The notes beneath the pieces were generated by a model. That model did not search any database. It was given only the letters and a program-made list of their open reading frames with translations, and was not told the origin of the DNA. Shown piece by piece: positions 25,620-34,475 of a stretch of DNA of 64,000 nt. Source of the DNA: Rhizobium sp. Root1220 (GTDB lineage Bacteria; Pseudomonadota; Alphaproteobacteria; Rhizobiales; Rhizobiaceae); the NCBI RefSeq assembly GCF_001426265.1, contig NZ_LMDG01000035.1:124001-188000 (forward strand), written 5' to 3'. The position numbers were made by a program, and so were the translations under genes. The first letter of the stretch is position 1. Each line of letters starts with the position of its first letter.

Positions 25620-26543
25620 CTACTCCGTCCGGATGCGCGGATCGACGAGCCCGTAAGCGATATCGACCAGAAGGTTGATGCCGACGATCATCAGCGACAG
25701 AACGGTGATGACGGCCTGGAGCACGGGATAATCGCGGGCCGCCACCGCGTCGAACGCGAGCGTGCCCATGCCCGGCCAATTGAACACCCGCTCGATGACG
25801 ACGATGCCGCCCAGCAGACCGCCGAATTGCAGGCCGAAATAGGTGATGAGCGGAATGGCGCAGTTGCGCAGCGCATGCTTGTAAAGCACCTTGGTTTCGC
25901 TGAGCCCCTTGGCACGGGCCACCATGACATACTGCGATTGCAGGGTTTCCAGCATCGAGGTGCGCACCAGCCGCACATTGGTGGCGGTCAGAATGATGCC
26001 CATGGTGATCGCCGGCATCACATAGCTTGCGGGCCCCGACATGCCGCTTGGCGGCAACCATCCGAGCGTGATGGCAAAGAGAAGCACCAGCATGGTTGCC
26101 AGCCAGAAATTGGGAAATGAGAGCCCGACCAGCGAAAAAATGCGGATCGCCTGATCGGCAGCCTTGCCCTTGGCGGTGGCTGCCTTGATGCCGAGTGGGA
26201 TGCTCAGCACGATCGAAACGGCCATGGAAATGAAGGCGAGCAACAGCGTTGCCGGCAGCGCATTGCCGATGAGAAGCGAAACGGGCGTGCCTCCGGTGAA
26301 GCTACGCCCGAGATCGAGGGTGACGAGGCCTTTTAGAAAATTCAGATATTGGACGAAGAACGGCTGGTCGGTGCCGAGGGCAACACGGATGCGCGCAAGA
26401 TCCTCCTGCGTCATGCTGCCGCCACCTTGGAACATCATGGTTGCCGGATCGCCGGTGAGGCGAATGGCAAAGGAGACGACCAGTGTTATGGCAATGACGA
26501 CAAAGATCGCTTGCAGCAATCGCTTGATGAGAAAACCGGCCAC
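25620..26543 (-). CDS. Oligopeptide-type ABC permease (DppB-like)
   Basis: 307-residue permease starting MAGFLIKRLLQAIFVV as DppB proteins do. The DppB-type periplasmic segment with LTGDPATMMF and the EAA region YVMVARAKGLSETKVLYKHA near residue 205 are present; six membrane helices can be traced. It forms the channel with the DppC-like partner 5 bases downstream. Confidence 0.92.
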   Translation of the reverse strand: MAGFLIKRLLQAIFVVIAITLVVSFAIRLTGDPATMMFQGGGSMTQEDLARIRVALGTDQPFFVQYLNFLKGLVTLDLGRSFTGGTPVSLLIGNALPATLLLAFISMAVSIVLSIPLGIKAATAKGKAADQAIRIFSLVGLSFPNFWLATMLVLLFAITLGWLPPSGMSGPASYVMPAITMGIILTATNVRLVRTSMLETLQSQYVMVARAKGLSETKVLYKHALRNCAIPLITYFGLQFGGLLGGIVVIERVFNWPGMGTLAFDAVAARDYPVLQAVITVLSLMIVGINLLVDIAYGLVDPRIRTE

Positions 26544-26570
26544 GTTTTTTCAGTCCTTAGCATCGGGGAG

Positions 26571-26601
26571 CGGTGCCGCCCCTGGGAGCGTGACGGCACC
26601 G
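26571..26601 (-). other. Hairpin after the peptide-binding-protein gene
   Basis: CGGTGCCG and CGGCACCG (8-base perfect arms, 15-base loop) sit in the 69-base gap between the binding-protein and permease genes. No T-run follows in the direction of transcription, so a 3' stabiliser is more likely than a terminator. Confidence 0.5.
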
Positions 26602-26612
26602 GAAGGTTCAGA

Positions 26613-28148
26613 TCACTCGACGGTAACGTCGGTGAGCTTCAGGCGGCTATCCGGTGGTACGACAAAGCCCTTTACGCGCTTGGAAATGCCGTAGATGGAC
26701 TTTGTGTTGTAAAGCGGCAGTTCGAGAGCCCTGTCGGCGGCATATTTTGCCACGTCCTGAAGGATCTTTTCGCGCTGCGCCCTGTCGGTCAGCGGGCGCT
26801 GCGATTCCAGGAGCTTGTCGAGCGTCTCGTCCTTGTCATACGGGTTCCACTTCTCGCCGGAGTGGTACATGGCATAGGCCGTATTGTCGAAATCGAAGGT
26901 CCAGCCGCCCCACTTCTGCTGGAACATCGCGCCCGTCTTTCCCTGCGGGATAATGTCGTTCAGCAAGACATTGGTCTCGTAGGGCTTGATGGTGGCGGTG
27001 ATGCCGACCATCTGCAGGTAGCTGGCAATCACCTGCGCCACCTCGTTCATCGTCGCGTCATTGCCGCGAATGTCGATCTGCAGCGTAGCACCCGGCTTGA
27101 CGCCTGCTTCTTCGAGCAGCTTCTTGGCACCAGCCGGATCATAGGGCAGACCCTTCAGGTCCTTGTCGTAGCCGAAGGAGAGCGCGCCCTGGAAGCTGAC
27201 GATTTCGGTCGCCTGGCCGGCAAGGATCGAATTGACAATGGTGGCGCGATCGACCGCCATGATTATGGCCTTGCGCACCTTCGGGTCAGCGGTGATACCG
27301 TCGCGCGTATTGAAACGCAGCGCATCGACCGTGGGGCCAGCGACGCTGACGACCTGCAGCTTGGAATCGCCTTCGATGACCGGGATCATTCCGATCGGAA
27401 TGGTCGGCGGGATGACGAGATCGACGCGGCCGGCCTGCAGTTCGGCAACGGCGGTCGCCGGCTCCGGGATGAATCGGTATTCCAGCTCCGACAGTTTTGG
27501 CGCACCGCCCCAGTAGTCCGGATTTGCTTCCAGCTTGATATTGACCTTCGGCTGGTAGGAGACGAACTTGAATGCGCCAGTGCCGACCGGATTGGTGTTG
27601 AAATTGTCCTCGCCCTTTTCCTTGATGTATTTCGGCGGAACGATCATGGCGCCGTAGCCGGCAAGCTTGGTCAGGAGCACCGGATCCGGCGCCTTCAGCT
27701 TCATGTCGACCGTGTAGTCGTCGATCACCTCGACGCTGTCGATCGCGGTATAGTTGGAGCGCTGCGGGCCTTTGGCACCCTGTTCGCCGAGAAGGCGCTC
27801 GAAAGTGAACTTGACGGCCTCGGCATTGAAGGCTTCGCCATCGTGGAACTTGACGTTCTGGCGCAGCTTGAAGCGGATGCGCTTGCCCTCGTCCAGTTCT
27901 TCCCAGGACTGGGCAAGGCCCGGTACGATCTTCAGGTCCGGGCCGCGATAGGTCAGGCCATCGAAGACGTTGGTGGCAACGGCTGCCCACTGCACGAGAA
28001 ATGTATCGATCGGGTCCCAGCTGCCCGGATCCTGGGGACTTGCAATCGTCATCTTGCCGGCCGCAACTGCCGGGGCTGCGTAAAGGGCCGTGCCGCTGAG
28101 GGCAAGGGCCATGAAAGTAGCGGTCAGACCGCGCTTCAGACTGTGCAT
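26613..28148 (-). CDS. Peptide/opine-type periplasmic binding protein (SBP_bac_5)
   Basis: 511-residue secreted protein of the DppA/OppA family. Signal peptide MHSLKRGLTATFMALALSG with likely cleavage after AVAAG. The mature protein shows the family pattern: WDPIDTF, QSWEELDEGKRIRFKLRQNV, KFHDGEAFNAEAVKFTFERL and NPVGTGAFKFVSY. The ATG at 28146-28148 gives the signal peptide; the upstream open frame is a shadow. As a member of the pxp operon, the ligand may be a pyroglutamyl peptide or a cyclic amide, which is inference. Confidence 0.92.
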   Translation of the reverse strand: MHSLKRGLTATFMALALSGTALYAAPAVAAGKMTIASPQDPGSWDPIDTFLVQWAAVATNVFDGLTYRGPDLKIVPGLAQSWEELDEGKRIRFKLRQNVKFHDGEAFNAEAVKFTFERLLGEQGAKGPQRSNYTAIDSVEVIDDYTVDMKLKAPDPVLLTKLAGYGAMIVPPKYIKEKGEDNFNTNPVGTGAFKFVSYQPKVNIKLEANPDYWGGAPKLSELEYRFIPEPATAVAELQAGRVDLVIPPTIPIGMIPVIEGDSKLQVVSVAGPTVDALRFNTRDGITADPKVRKAIIMAVDRATIVNSILAGQATEIVSFQGALSFGYDKDLKGLPYDPAGAKKLLEEAGVKPGATLQIDIRGNDATMNEVAQVIASYLQMVGITATIKPYETNVLLNDIIPQGKTGAMFQQKWGGWTFDFDNTAYAMYHSGEKWNPYDKDETLDKLLESQRPLTDRAQREKILQDVAKYAADRALELPLYNTKSIYGISKRVKGFVVPPDSRLKLTDVTVE

Positions 28149-28191
28149 TCTGCTGTTCCTTTTCACATGCTTTGCGATTGTCTCGCAGTTT

Positions 28192-30018
28192 TCAGGCGCG
28201 TCTTGCGACGAAATGCCCTGTCTTGATTTCCTCGTGGAGGAGAATGGCGGGTTCTTCGCCCACCTTGTGGACCGGGTTCGGTATCTCTCCCTCGATGAGG
28301 GCGGTGCCGCGCCCGCGGGCCGGATCGGCCACCGGAACGGCGGAGAGAAGGCGGCGGGTGTATTCATGCTGCGGCGTTTCGAAAACCTGCCGGCGGCTGC
28401 CCATTTCCATGATTTGACCGAGATAAAGCACCGCCACACGGTGGCTGATCTCTTCCACCACCGCCATGTCATGGCTGATGAAGAGGTAGGCGAGACCACG
28501 CTCGGCCTGCAAATCCATGAAGAGCGCGATGATCTGCGCCTGGATCGAGACATCGAGTGCCGACAGCGCCTCGTCCGCGATGATCAGCTTCGGTTTGGAA
28601 GCCAGCGCGCGCGCGATGCAGACACGCTGGCGCTGTCCGCCGGAAAACTCGTGTGGATAACGGTCGGCGTGCGCAGATGTCAGCCCGACCCGTTCCAGCA
28701 GTTCATCCACCTGGCGGCGCACCGCTCTGGTGCCGGAAAGCAGGCCGTGCGTATTGATCGGCTCGGAAATCGAAAAGCCGACGGTCTTTCTCGGGTCGAG
28801 CGAAGCGAACGGGTCCTGAAAAATATACTGAACGTCGCGGCGCAGGCGAAAACGTTCCGCCGAAGACATGGTGGAAAGCGGCTTGCCGTTGAACCCGATG
28901 TCGCCGGATTGGCTGGCCTGCAATTGCTGGATGGTGCGCCCGATGGTGGATTTTCCCGAGCCGGATTCACCGACAAGCGCCAGCGTTTCGCCCGGATAGA
29001 TATCAAAGCTGACCTTTGAGACCGCATTCAGCCGGTGCGTGACCTTACCGAACAGCGTGCGGCGTATATCGAAAGTGACGGACAGATCCTTGACCGTCAG
29101 AAGCGGGCTCTCCTCATAGCGTGCCGTATCCTGCACGCGCTCCTCGCCGATCAGAACCGGCTTGCCATCCTGAAGCACGGTGAGCGGCATGCGCTTGGGG
29201 AACACTTGACCTGCCATGCTGCCAAGGCGCGGCACAGCGGCCAGCAGCGTGCGGGTATAGGGATGCTGCGGATTGGCGAAGATTTCAGCAACCGGGCTTT
29301 CCTCGACTTTCTTGCCCTTCCACATCACCACCACATCATCGGCCATCTCCGCGACCACCCCCATGTCGTGCGTGATGAAGATCATGCCCATGCCAAGCTC
29401 GGCCTGGAGATCGCGCAGGATATTGAGGATCTGCGCCTGGATGGTGACGTCGAGCGCCGTCGTCGGCTCGTCGGCAATCAGGAGTTTCGGCCGGCAAGCT
29501 AGCGCCATGGCAATCATCACGCGCTGGCGCATGCCGCCGGACAGTTGGTGCGGATAACGCTTTAGCAGCTGCTGCGAATCCGGCAGGCGCACCATGTCGA
29601 GCAAGCGACGTGCCTCGGTCGTGGCTGCCGTCTTGCTGATGCCTTCGTGCAGCAGCAACACTTCGCAGATCTGGTCCCCGATGGTGAAGACCGGATTGAG
29701 CGAGGTCATCGGCTCCTGAAAGATCATGGCGATCTCTTTGCCCCGAATGCGCCGCATGTTCTTCTGCGCGGTCTTCAAAAGGTCTTGCCCGCCAAACAGG
29801 ATACGACCTTCCGTAAATTTTGCGCCCATCATGTCGGCAAGCCGCATGATGGAAAGTGAAGTGACGGATTTGCCGGAGCCGGATTCGCCAACCACAGCCA
29901 TGGTCCGGCCGGCTGCAACTGAGAAAGAAAGGTTGTCCACCACACGGTTTTCACCAAAATCGACGCTCAGATTTTCAACCGAAATCAGTGGTTCGCGCTC
30001 GTTCATCGAAGTGGTCAT
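28192..30018 (-). CDS. Fused DppD-DppF ABC ATPase, two ATP-binding domains
   Basis: 608-residue ATPase with two complete domains. First: Walker A GESGSGKS near residue 44, LSGGMRQRV near 160, LLIADEPTTALD near 182. Second: GESGSGKST near 350, FSGGQRQRVCIARAL near 455, LIIADEALSALD near 475. Peptide transporters usually use two separate ATPases; a single fused protein is also common in rhizobia. Its ATG overlaps the stop of the biotin carboxylase gene in ATGA, so transport is translationally coupled to the metabolic genes. Confidence 0.92.
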   Translation of the reverse strand: MTTSMNEREPLISVENLSVDFGENRVVDNLSFSVAAGRTMAVVGESGSGKSVTSLSIMRLADMMGAKFTEGRILFGGQDLLKTAQKNMRRIRGKEIAMIFQEPMTSLNPVFTIGDQICEVLLLHEGISKTAATTEARRLLDMVRLPDSQQLLKRYPHQLSGGMRQRVMIAMALACRPKLLIADEPTTALDVTIQAQILNILRDLQAELGMGMIFITHDMGVVAEMADDVVVMWKGKKVEESPVAEIFANPQHPYTRTLLAAVPRLGSMAGQVFPKRMPLTVLQDGKPVLIGEERVQDTARYEESPLLTVKDLSVTFDIRRTLFGKVTHRLNAVSKVSFDIYPGETLALVGESGSGKSTIGRTIQQLQASQSGDIGFNGKPLSTMSSAERFRLRRDVQYIFQDPFASLDPRKTVGFSISEPINTHGLLSGTRAVRRQVDELLERVGLTSAHADRYPHEFSGGQRQRVCIARALASKPKLIIADEALSALDVSIQAQIIALFMDLQAERGLAYLFISHDMAVVEEISHRVAVLYLGQIMEMGSRRQVFETPQHEYTRRLLSAVPVADPARGRGTALIEGEIPNPVHKVGEEPAILLHEEIKTGHFVARRA

Positions 30019-31796
30019 TTTGACGCCTCCGGCCGCACTCTGCCCTTTGGTGTAGATGAGAGGGCCTCAGATGCCGGCCGGATATGAGCCAGAACTGCGC
30101 CGGCCTGCTGAAAGGAACCAGCCTCGGCGGCAATAGTGAGAATGCCGGCATGCGGCGCGGAAACATTTGTCTCCATCTTCATCGCATCCATCATCGCAAC
30201 CACGGTTCCCTTTTCCACATGATCGCCATCTGCAACGGTCCAGTGAACGAGATTTCCGGGAACCGGTGCGAGAAGCGCCGTCTCGTCGCTCTCGACCTTC
30301 TTAGGTTTTTCTTCAGCGGGACCGGCCCTCCTCCCGAGAAGAGCGAGGAAGGTGACCGGCAGGCGCAGCGCCACGCGCTTGCCGTCGATCTCAACATGGC
30401 CGGTGAACATCTCTTCGCAGTCTTCCGGCTCCGGCCGCTGCTGGGCGTCCAGATGACCGGCAAAGTCCGTCTCTATCCAACGCGTGTGGACACGGAAGTC
30501 GCTACCGGCAAAATCCGGATGGGCAAGCACCGCGCGGTGGAAGGGCAGCACGGATGGCACGCCGTCAATCTCGAATTCCGCCATGGCCCGGCGGGCTCGG
30601 GCGATAGCCTTGTTGCGATCCGGTGCCCAGACGATGAGTTTTGCGACAAGCGAGTCGAACATCGGCGGAACGGCCGAACCGCTTGCGACTCCCGTGTCCA
30701 ACCGCACGCCTGGACCGGATGGTGGCGAAAACCGCGTGATTCGGCCCGCAAAGGGAAGGAAGCCGCGTACGGGATCCTCAATATTGATGCGAAACTCGAT
30801 GGCGTGGCCGCGTGGCTCCGGCATCTCGGCAAATGGCAGCGCATGGCCTTCCGCAATGCGGAACTGTTCGATAACGAGATCGAGTCCCGTCGTTTCCTCG
30901 CTCACCGGATGCTCCACCTGCAGCCTTGTGTTGACCTCGAGGAAGGAGATGACGCCATCGCTGCTCAGCAGGAATTCCACCGTACCGGCGCCGACATAGC
31001 CGGCTGCCGTGCAAATATCGCGCGCAGCCTTGTGGATCACATCGCGCTGTTCGTCTGACAGGAAGGGCGCCGGCGCCTCCTCGACCAGTTTCTGGTTGCG
31101 GCGCTGCAGCGAACAATCGCGCGTGCCGACCACGAGCACAGTGCCGTGTCGGTCTGCCAGCACCTGCGCCTCAATGTGGCGCGGACGGTCCAGAAACTGC
31201 TCGACATAGCATTCGCCGCGCCCGAAGGCGGCAATGGCCTCGCGGGTGGCAGAGTTGAACATCTCTTCCACTTCGTCCAGATGCCGTGCGATCTTCATAC
31301 CGCGACCGCCGCCGCCGTGTGCCGCCTTGATGGCGATCGGCAGACCGAAACGGCGGGCAAAGACAAGCGCGTCGGCTGCGTCCGAAAGGGCGCCGTCGCT
31401 TCCAGCCACCAGCGGCGCGCCCACCTTTCGAGCAATCTCGCGCGCCTTCAGCTTGTCACCCAGCGCTTCGATGGTGGCCGGGTCAGGGCCGATCCAGGTC
31501 AGGTCGGCTGCGACGACCGCTTTCGCAAACGTCGCATTTTCCGAGAGGAAGCCATAGCCCGGATGCACCGCATCCGCGCCGGAGCGCCGCGCAATAGCGA
31601 TCAGCTTTTCGACATCGAGATAGCTGTCCTTCGGGCTTAATCCGTCCAGCGCATAGGCCTCATCGGCAAGAGAGACGAACAATGCGTCGGCATCGGCATC
31701 GGCAAAAACGGCAACAGAAGCGACGCCGTGATCGCGGCACGCCCGGATGATGCGCACGGCAATCTCGCCGCGGTTCGCTACCATCACCTTCTTCAT
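30015..31796 (-). CDS. Biotin carboxylase fused to biotin carboxyl carrier domain
   Basis: 593-residue protein. Residues 1-450 are a biotin carboxylase (KKVMVANRGEIAVRIIRAC, GYGFLSENA, GGGGRGMKIA ATP loop, EVNTRLQVEHPVSE). Residues 450-515 are a linker, and the last 75 form a lipoyl/biotinyl domain with the biotin Lys in DAMKMETNV near residue 550. No canonical carboxyltransferase gene is nearby. Instead it overlaps the PxpB-PxpC gene by ATGA; those domains are homologous to the carboxyltransferase part of urea carboxylase. Start 31794-31796 gives the standard family N-terminus. Confidence 0.92.
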   Translation of the reverse strand: MKKVMVANRGEIAVRIIRACRDHGVASVAVFADADADALFVSLADEAYALDGLSPKDSYLDVEKLIAIARRSGADAVHPGYGFLSENATFAKAVVAADLTWIGPDPATIEALGDKLKAREIARKVGAPLVAGSDGALSDAADALVFARRFGLPIAIKAAHGGGGRGMKIARHLDEVEEMFNSATREAIAAFGRGECYVEQFLDRPRHIEAQVLADRHGTVLVVGTRDCSLQRRNQKLVEEAPAPFLSDEQRDVIHKAARDICTAAGYVGAGTVEFLLSSDGVISFLEVNTRLQVEHPVSEETTGLDLVIEQFRIAEGHALPFAEMPEPRGHAIEFRINIEDPVRGFLPFAGRITRFSPPSGPGVRLDTGVASGSAVPPMFDSLVAKLIVWAPDRNKAIARARRAMAEFEIDGVPSVLPFHRAVLAHPDFAGSDFRVHTRWIETDFAGHLDAQQRPEPEDCEEMFTGHVEIDGKRVALRLPVTFLALLGRRAGPAEEKPKKVESDETALLAPVPGNLVHWTVADGDHVEKGTVVAMMDAMKMETNVSAPHAGILTIAAEAGSFQQAGAVLAHIRPASEALSSTPKGRVRPEASK

Positions 31797-33421
31797 CGCT
31801 TGTTTCCTGACATGAGGTGGGGTGTAAACGGCGACACCGCCTTGAACCGAATGCGCTGACCAACGGGCACCTGCCCCGCGAGATCGAGATGATGGCCAGC
31901 GATATTTCCGATGACAGGATATCCGCCTGTCAGCGGATGATCGACCAGAAACAGCACCGGCTGGCCGCTCGCCGGCACTTGGATAGCGCCGCGAATGGTG
32001 GCTTCGCTTGGCAACTCTCCGGCTATCTCGCGCTCCAGCGTCGGTCCCTGAAGCCGAATGCCGACGCGGCTCGATTGCGCGGACACCGTCCATTCTTCAT
32101 CTAGAAACAGCTCGACGGAACGTGTGGTGAACCAGTCGGTGCGAGGCCCCAGCACGATATCCAGCGTCACCGTTTCATCCGCGCGGGGCATTGCAAAGGC
32201 AGGCTCTCCGCCAACCGCAACGACGGAACCGGCAGGGGCATCAAGAATGCCAATCATTTCACCCACCCTCAACGGCTCCGGGCCTATCTGCGCCAGCATG
32301 TCCGTCGAACGGCTGCTCAGAACGGGGGCCAGATCAAACCCGCCGCGCAACGCCAGATAGGCACGCATGCCGGCGGTGGCCTCGGAAAGGCTCACCGTGT
32401 CGCCATCCTCGACAGGAAAGGCATGACGATGGGGCACGTCGATGCGTTTGCCGCCCGCAGTAATTATCGCGGTTTTCACTTCGGCACCCGTTACCGCCAT
32501 CACGCCCTGACCATGCATCCGCACCGAAAATCCGCCATACGTGATTTCGAGCGCTGCCGTTCCCGGCGCATTGCCCACGAGACTGTTTGCCGCCTTCAGG
32601 CTTTGCCTGTCGGCCGCACCCGAGCGGCTGATACCTTGCGCTACAAGCCCGGTGCGCCCGAGATCCTCAAACAGAACCGGGAGACCAATGGCAAGGATTT
32701 CAATTGCGTTCTTCTGCTGGACGGCCGGCACTGTCGCCCGTTTCGAAAACGAGGCTTCGCTGGCACTGGCAAGGACTTTGTAAGCCCGGTCCTTTGCGAC
32801 ATCTCGAAAGCGCACGCGCTGGCCCGGCTGGAGCAGGGATGCCCGCTGGCGCCCGATATCAAACATTGCAAGTGGCGTAGTGCCGATCAGCTGCCACCCG
32901 CCGGGGCTCGCCTTCGGGTACACGCCACTGAAGGCACCGGCAAGGCCAACGGAACCGGCCGGCACCAGCGTGCGCGGCGATTGCCGGCGCGGCACGGAAA
33001 GGCGCGGGTCGCCATTTGACAGGTAGGCAAAACCCGGCGCAAAGCCGGTGAAAGCCACGAGATAATCCTGGCCCGTATGAAGCCGCACAACCTCCTCGCG
33101 GCTCATCCCCAGCAGGCCGGCCACGGCATCCAGATCCTCGCCGTCATAGCGCACCGGGATTTCTACCAGTTCGCCCTCGTCCGCTTCGCCCGCCGGTCTG
33201 CCGAGCGCGCCGATCGCCAATTTGAGCGCTTCGAGCGAAAGAACGGCGGGATCGAATGCGATCATCAGCGTCCGAGCAGCGGGAATGATGTCGCTGACGC
33301 CAGCGAGCTTTTCGCGGCCAAGCGCATCGTAAAGCGCAAGCGTTTCCGAAAGATCTGCAACCTCGAGCAGAACGCAGCCGGCTCGCATTGGAAGGATGCG
33401 CCAATTATTACCCTCGCTCAT
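31793..33421 (-). CDS. Fused PxpB-PxpC (KipI-KipA), 5-oxoprolinase-type / urea-carboxylase-CT-like
   Basis: 542-residue fusion. Residues 1-220 are the KipI/PxpB (AHS1) domain: VRYDGEDLDAVA, FTGFAPGFAYL and VPAGSVGLAGAFSGVYP. Residues 240-542 are the KipA/PxpC (AHS2) domain: TVQDLGR-like LFEDLGRTGLVAQGISRSG and the FLVDHPLTGGYPVIG end. With PxpA these form the prokaryotic 5-oxoprolinase (5-oxo-L-proline + ATP to L-glutamate), while the same two domains are the carboxyltransferase of urea carboxylase. Both neighbours overlap it by ATGA. Confidence 0.92.
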   Translation of the reverse strand: MSEGNNWRILPMRAGCVLLEVADLSETLALYDALGREKLAGVSDIIPAARTLMIAFDPAVLSLEALKLAIGALGRPAGEADEGELVEIPVRYDGEDLDAVAGLLGMSREEVVRLHTGQDYLVAFTGFAPGFAYLSNGDPRLSVPRRQSPRTLVPAGSVGLAGAFSGVYPKASPGGWQLIGTTPLAMFDIGRQRASLLQPGQRVRFRDVAKDRAYKVLASASEASFSKRATVPAVQQKNAIEILAIGLPVLFEDLGRTGLVAQGISRSGAADRQSLKAANSLVGNAPGTAALEITYGGFSVRMHGQGVMAVTGAEVKTAIITAGGKRIDVPHRHAFPVEDGDTVSLSEATAGMRAYLALRGGFDLAPVLSSRSTDMLAQIGPEPLRVGEMIGILDAPAGSVVAVGGEPAFAMPRADETVTLDIVLGPRTDWFTTRSVELFLDEEWTVSAQSSRVGIRLQGPTLEREIAGELPSEATIRGAIQVPASGQPVLFLVDHPLTGGYPVIGNIAGHHLDLAGQVPVGQRIRFKAVSPFTPHLMSGNKR

Positions 33422-34185
33422 ACGGCGTTCGTGAACGCAGCGATCGTAAGGCCCGCTTCCTGCAGCCGCACCCGCAGCAGGCGGGCGATATCGACTGCAC
33501 CGGGGCTATCGCCATGCACGCAGATGCTATGCGCCTTGATGCGTGTGGGCTTGCCATCGATGGAGGTGATGACGCCTTCGCGCACCAGCTTCACCATACG
33601 GCTTGCCACGTTTTCCGGGTCATGCAGCACGGCACCTGGCTCGCGACGCGAAACGAGATGACCATCCGCCGTATATGCGCGGTCGGCAAAGGCTTCGGCA
33701 ACGACGCGAAGACCGGCGGTCTCCGCCTGCTCCACCAGCGGCGAGCCGGCCAGTGCCATCAGCACCAGTTCGGGATCGACCGCCTGGATGGCCGTGATCA
33801 CGTCAGCGGCCTGGCGGGCATCGATGGCGATCGTGTTGTAAAGCGCACCATGGGGCTTGACGTAACTGACGCGGGTGCCGGCGGCGCGGGCTAGGCCTTT
33901 CAGCGCACCGATTTGGTAGATCACGTCGCTCACCAATTCGTCGCTCGTTGGGTCCATATTGCGGCGACCGAAACCAACAAGATCCCGGTAACCTACATGC
34001 GCGCCGATGGCGACGCCGCGCTGGGCGGCCGCCCGCAAGGTCTTAAGGATGCCCGCTGGATCGCCGGCATGAAACCCGCAGGCGACATTGGCGCTTGTGA
34101 CTACCTGAAGCATGGCTTCATCGTCACCCATTTTCCACGGGCCGAAGCTTTCACCGAGATCACTGTTGAGGTCGATTGCCCTCAT
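33418..34185 (-). CDS. pxpA: LamB/YcsF family protein, 5-oxoprolinase subunit A
   Basis: 255-residue YcsF-family protein. The start MRAIDLNSDLGESFG and later VTSANVACGFHAGDP, GAHVGYRDLVGFGRR, YVKPHGALYNT and SICVHGD are family signatures, with acid and His residues thought to form the active site. The ATG at 34183-34185 matches the family start; an in-frame upstream extension is rejected. It is the first gene of the operon and overlaps pxpBC by ATGA. Family role: hydrolytic ring opening in ATP-dependent 5-oxoproline breakdown. Confidence 0.92.
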   Translation of the reverse strand: MRAIDLNSDLGESFGPWKMGDDEAMLQVVTSANVACGFHAGDPAGILKTLRAAAQRGVAIGAHVGYRDLVGFGRRNMDPTSDELVSDVIYQIGALKGLARAAGTRVSYVKPHGALYNTIAIDARQAADVITAIQAVDPELVLMALAGSPLVEQAETAGLRVVAEAFADRAYTADGHLVSRREPGAVLHDPENVASRMVKLVREGVITSIDGKPTRIKAHSICVHGDSPGAVDIARLLRVRLQEAGLTIAAFTNAV

Positions 34186-34211
34186 CCGCCAACATCCCAA
34201 AACTAAACAAG

Positions 34212-34228
34212 CTTTGAAGCTATCAAAG
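34212..34228. promoter_or_regulatory. Palindrome between pxpA and the divergent GntR gene
   Basis: CTTTGA and TCAAAG separated by five bases, 27 bases upstream of the pxpA ATG. Position and symmetry suit a GntR/FCD operator controlling both directions. Confidence 0.45.
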
Positions 34229-34238
34229 GAGAACAATC

Positions 34239-34283
34239 ATGTCCACCGTGTTGAACAATATTTGCACATTGCCCTACAGATAA
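34239..34283 (+). CDS. Candidate 14-residue leader peptide
   Basis: ATG preceded by AAAGGAG at ideal spacing, encoding MSTVLNNICTLPYR and a TAA. It lies in the divergent region, 193 bases before the GntR start, and is followed by an inverted repeat able to form a long-range stem. A leader peptide or a chance ORF are both possible; the strong ribosome site is the reason to list it. Confidence 0.35.
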   Translation: MSTVLNNICTLPYR

Positions 34284-34288
34284 TCAAA

Positions 34289-34378
34289 TGCCACGTTGTT
34301 GGGCAGTGTATCAGAATGCGGGACAGCGCGCCTTTCCTGTTGATGTTGCCGCGCCATCGCGCCTAAGGCAATGTGGCA
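34289..34378 (+). promoter_or_regulatory. Long-range stem in the leader region of the GntR gene
   Basis: TGCCACGTTG (34289-34298) pairs with CAATGTGGCA (34369-34378) with one mismatch, enclosing a GC-rich segment with further short repeats. It starts 6 bases after the stop codon of the candidate leader peptide. Confidence 0.3.
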
Positions 34379-34475
34379 CACGCAACGAATGACAAACGGC
34401 GCCGGGGATGAGATCAGATCCGGATAAATGAAAACGGCAGCGCCATGTGGTGGGCGCTCATACAGACGAGATGAG

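Noticed and set aside
25615..26061. N-terminal extension of the DppC-like permease
   Set aside because: Lies inside the DppB-like gene; the family start and a 5-base gap favour the ATG at 25614.
26349..28226. 625-codon plus-strand open frame
   Set aside because: Spans antisense to two transporter genes with clear motifs; GC-rich codon bias leaves the antisense frame open.
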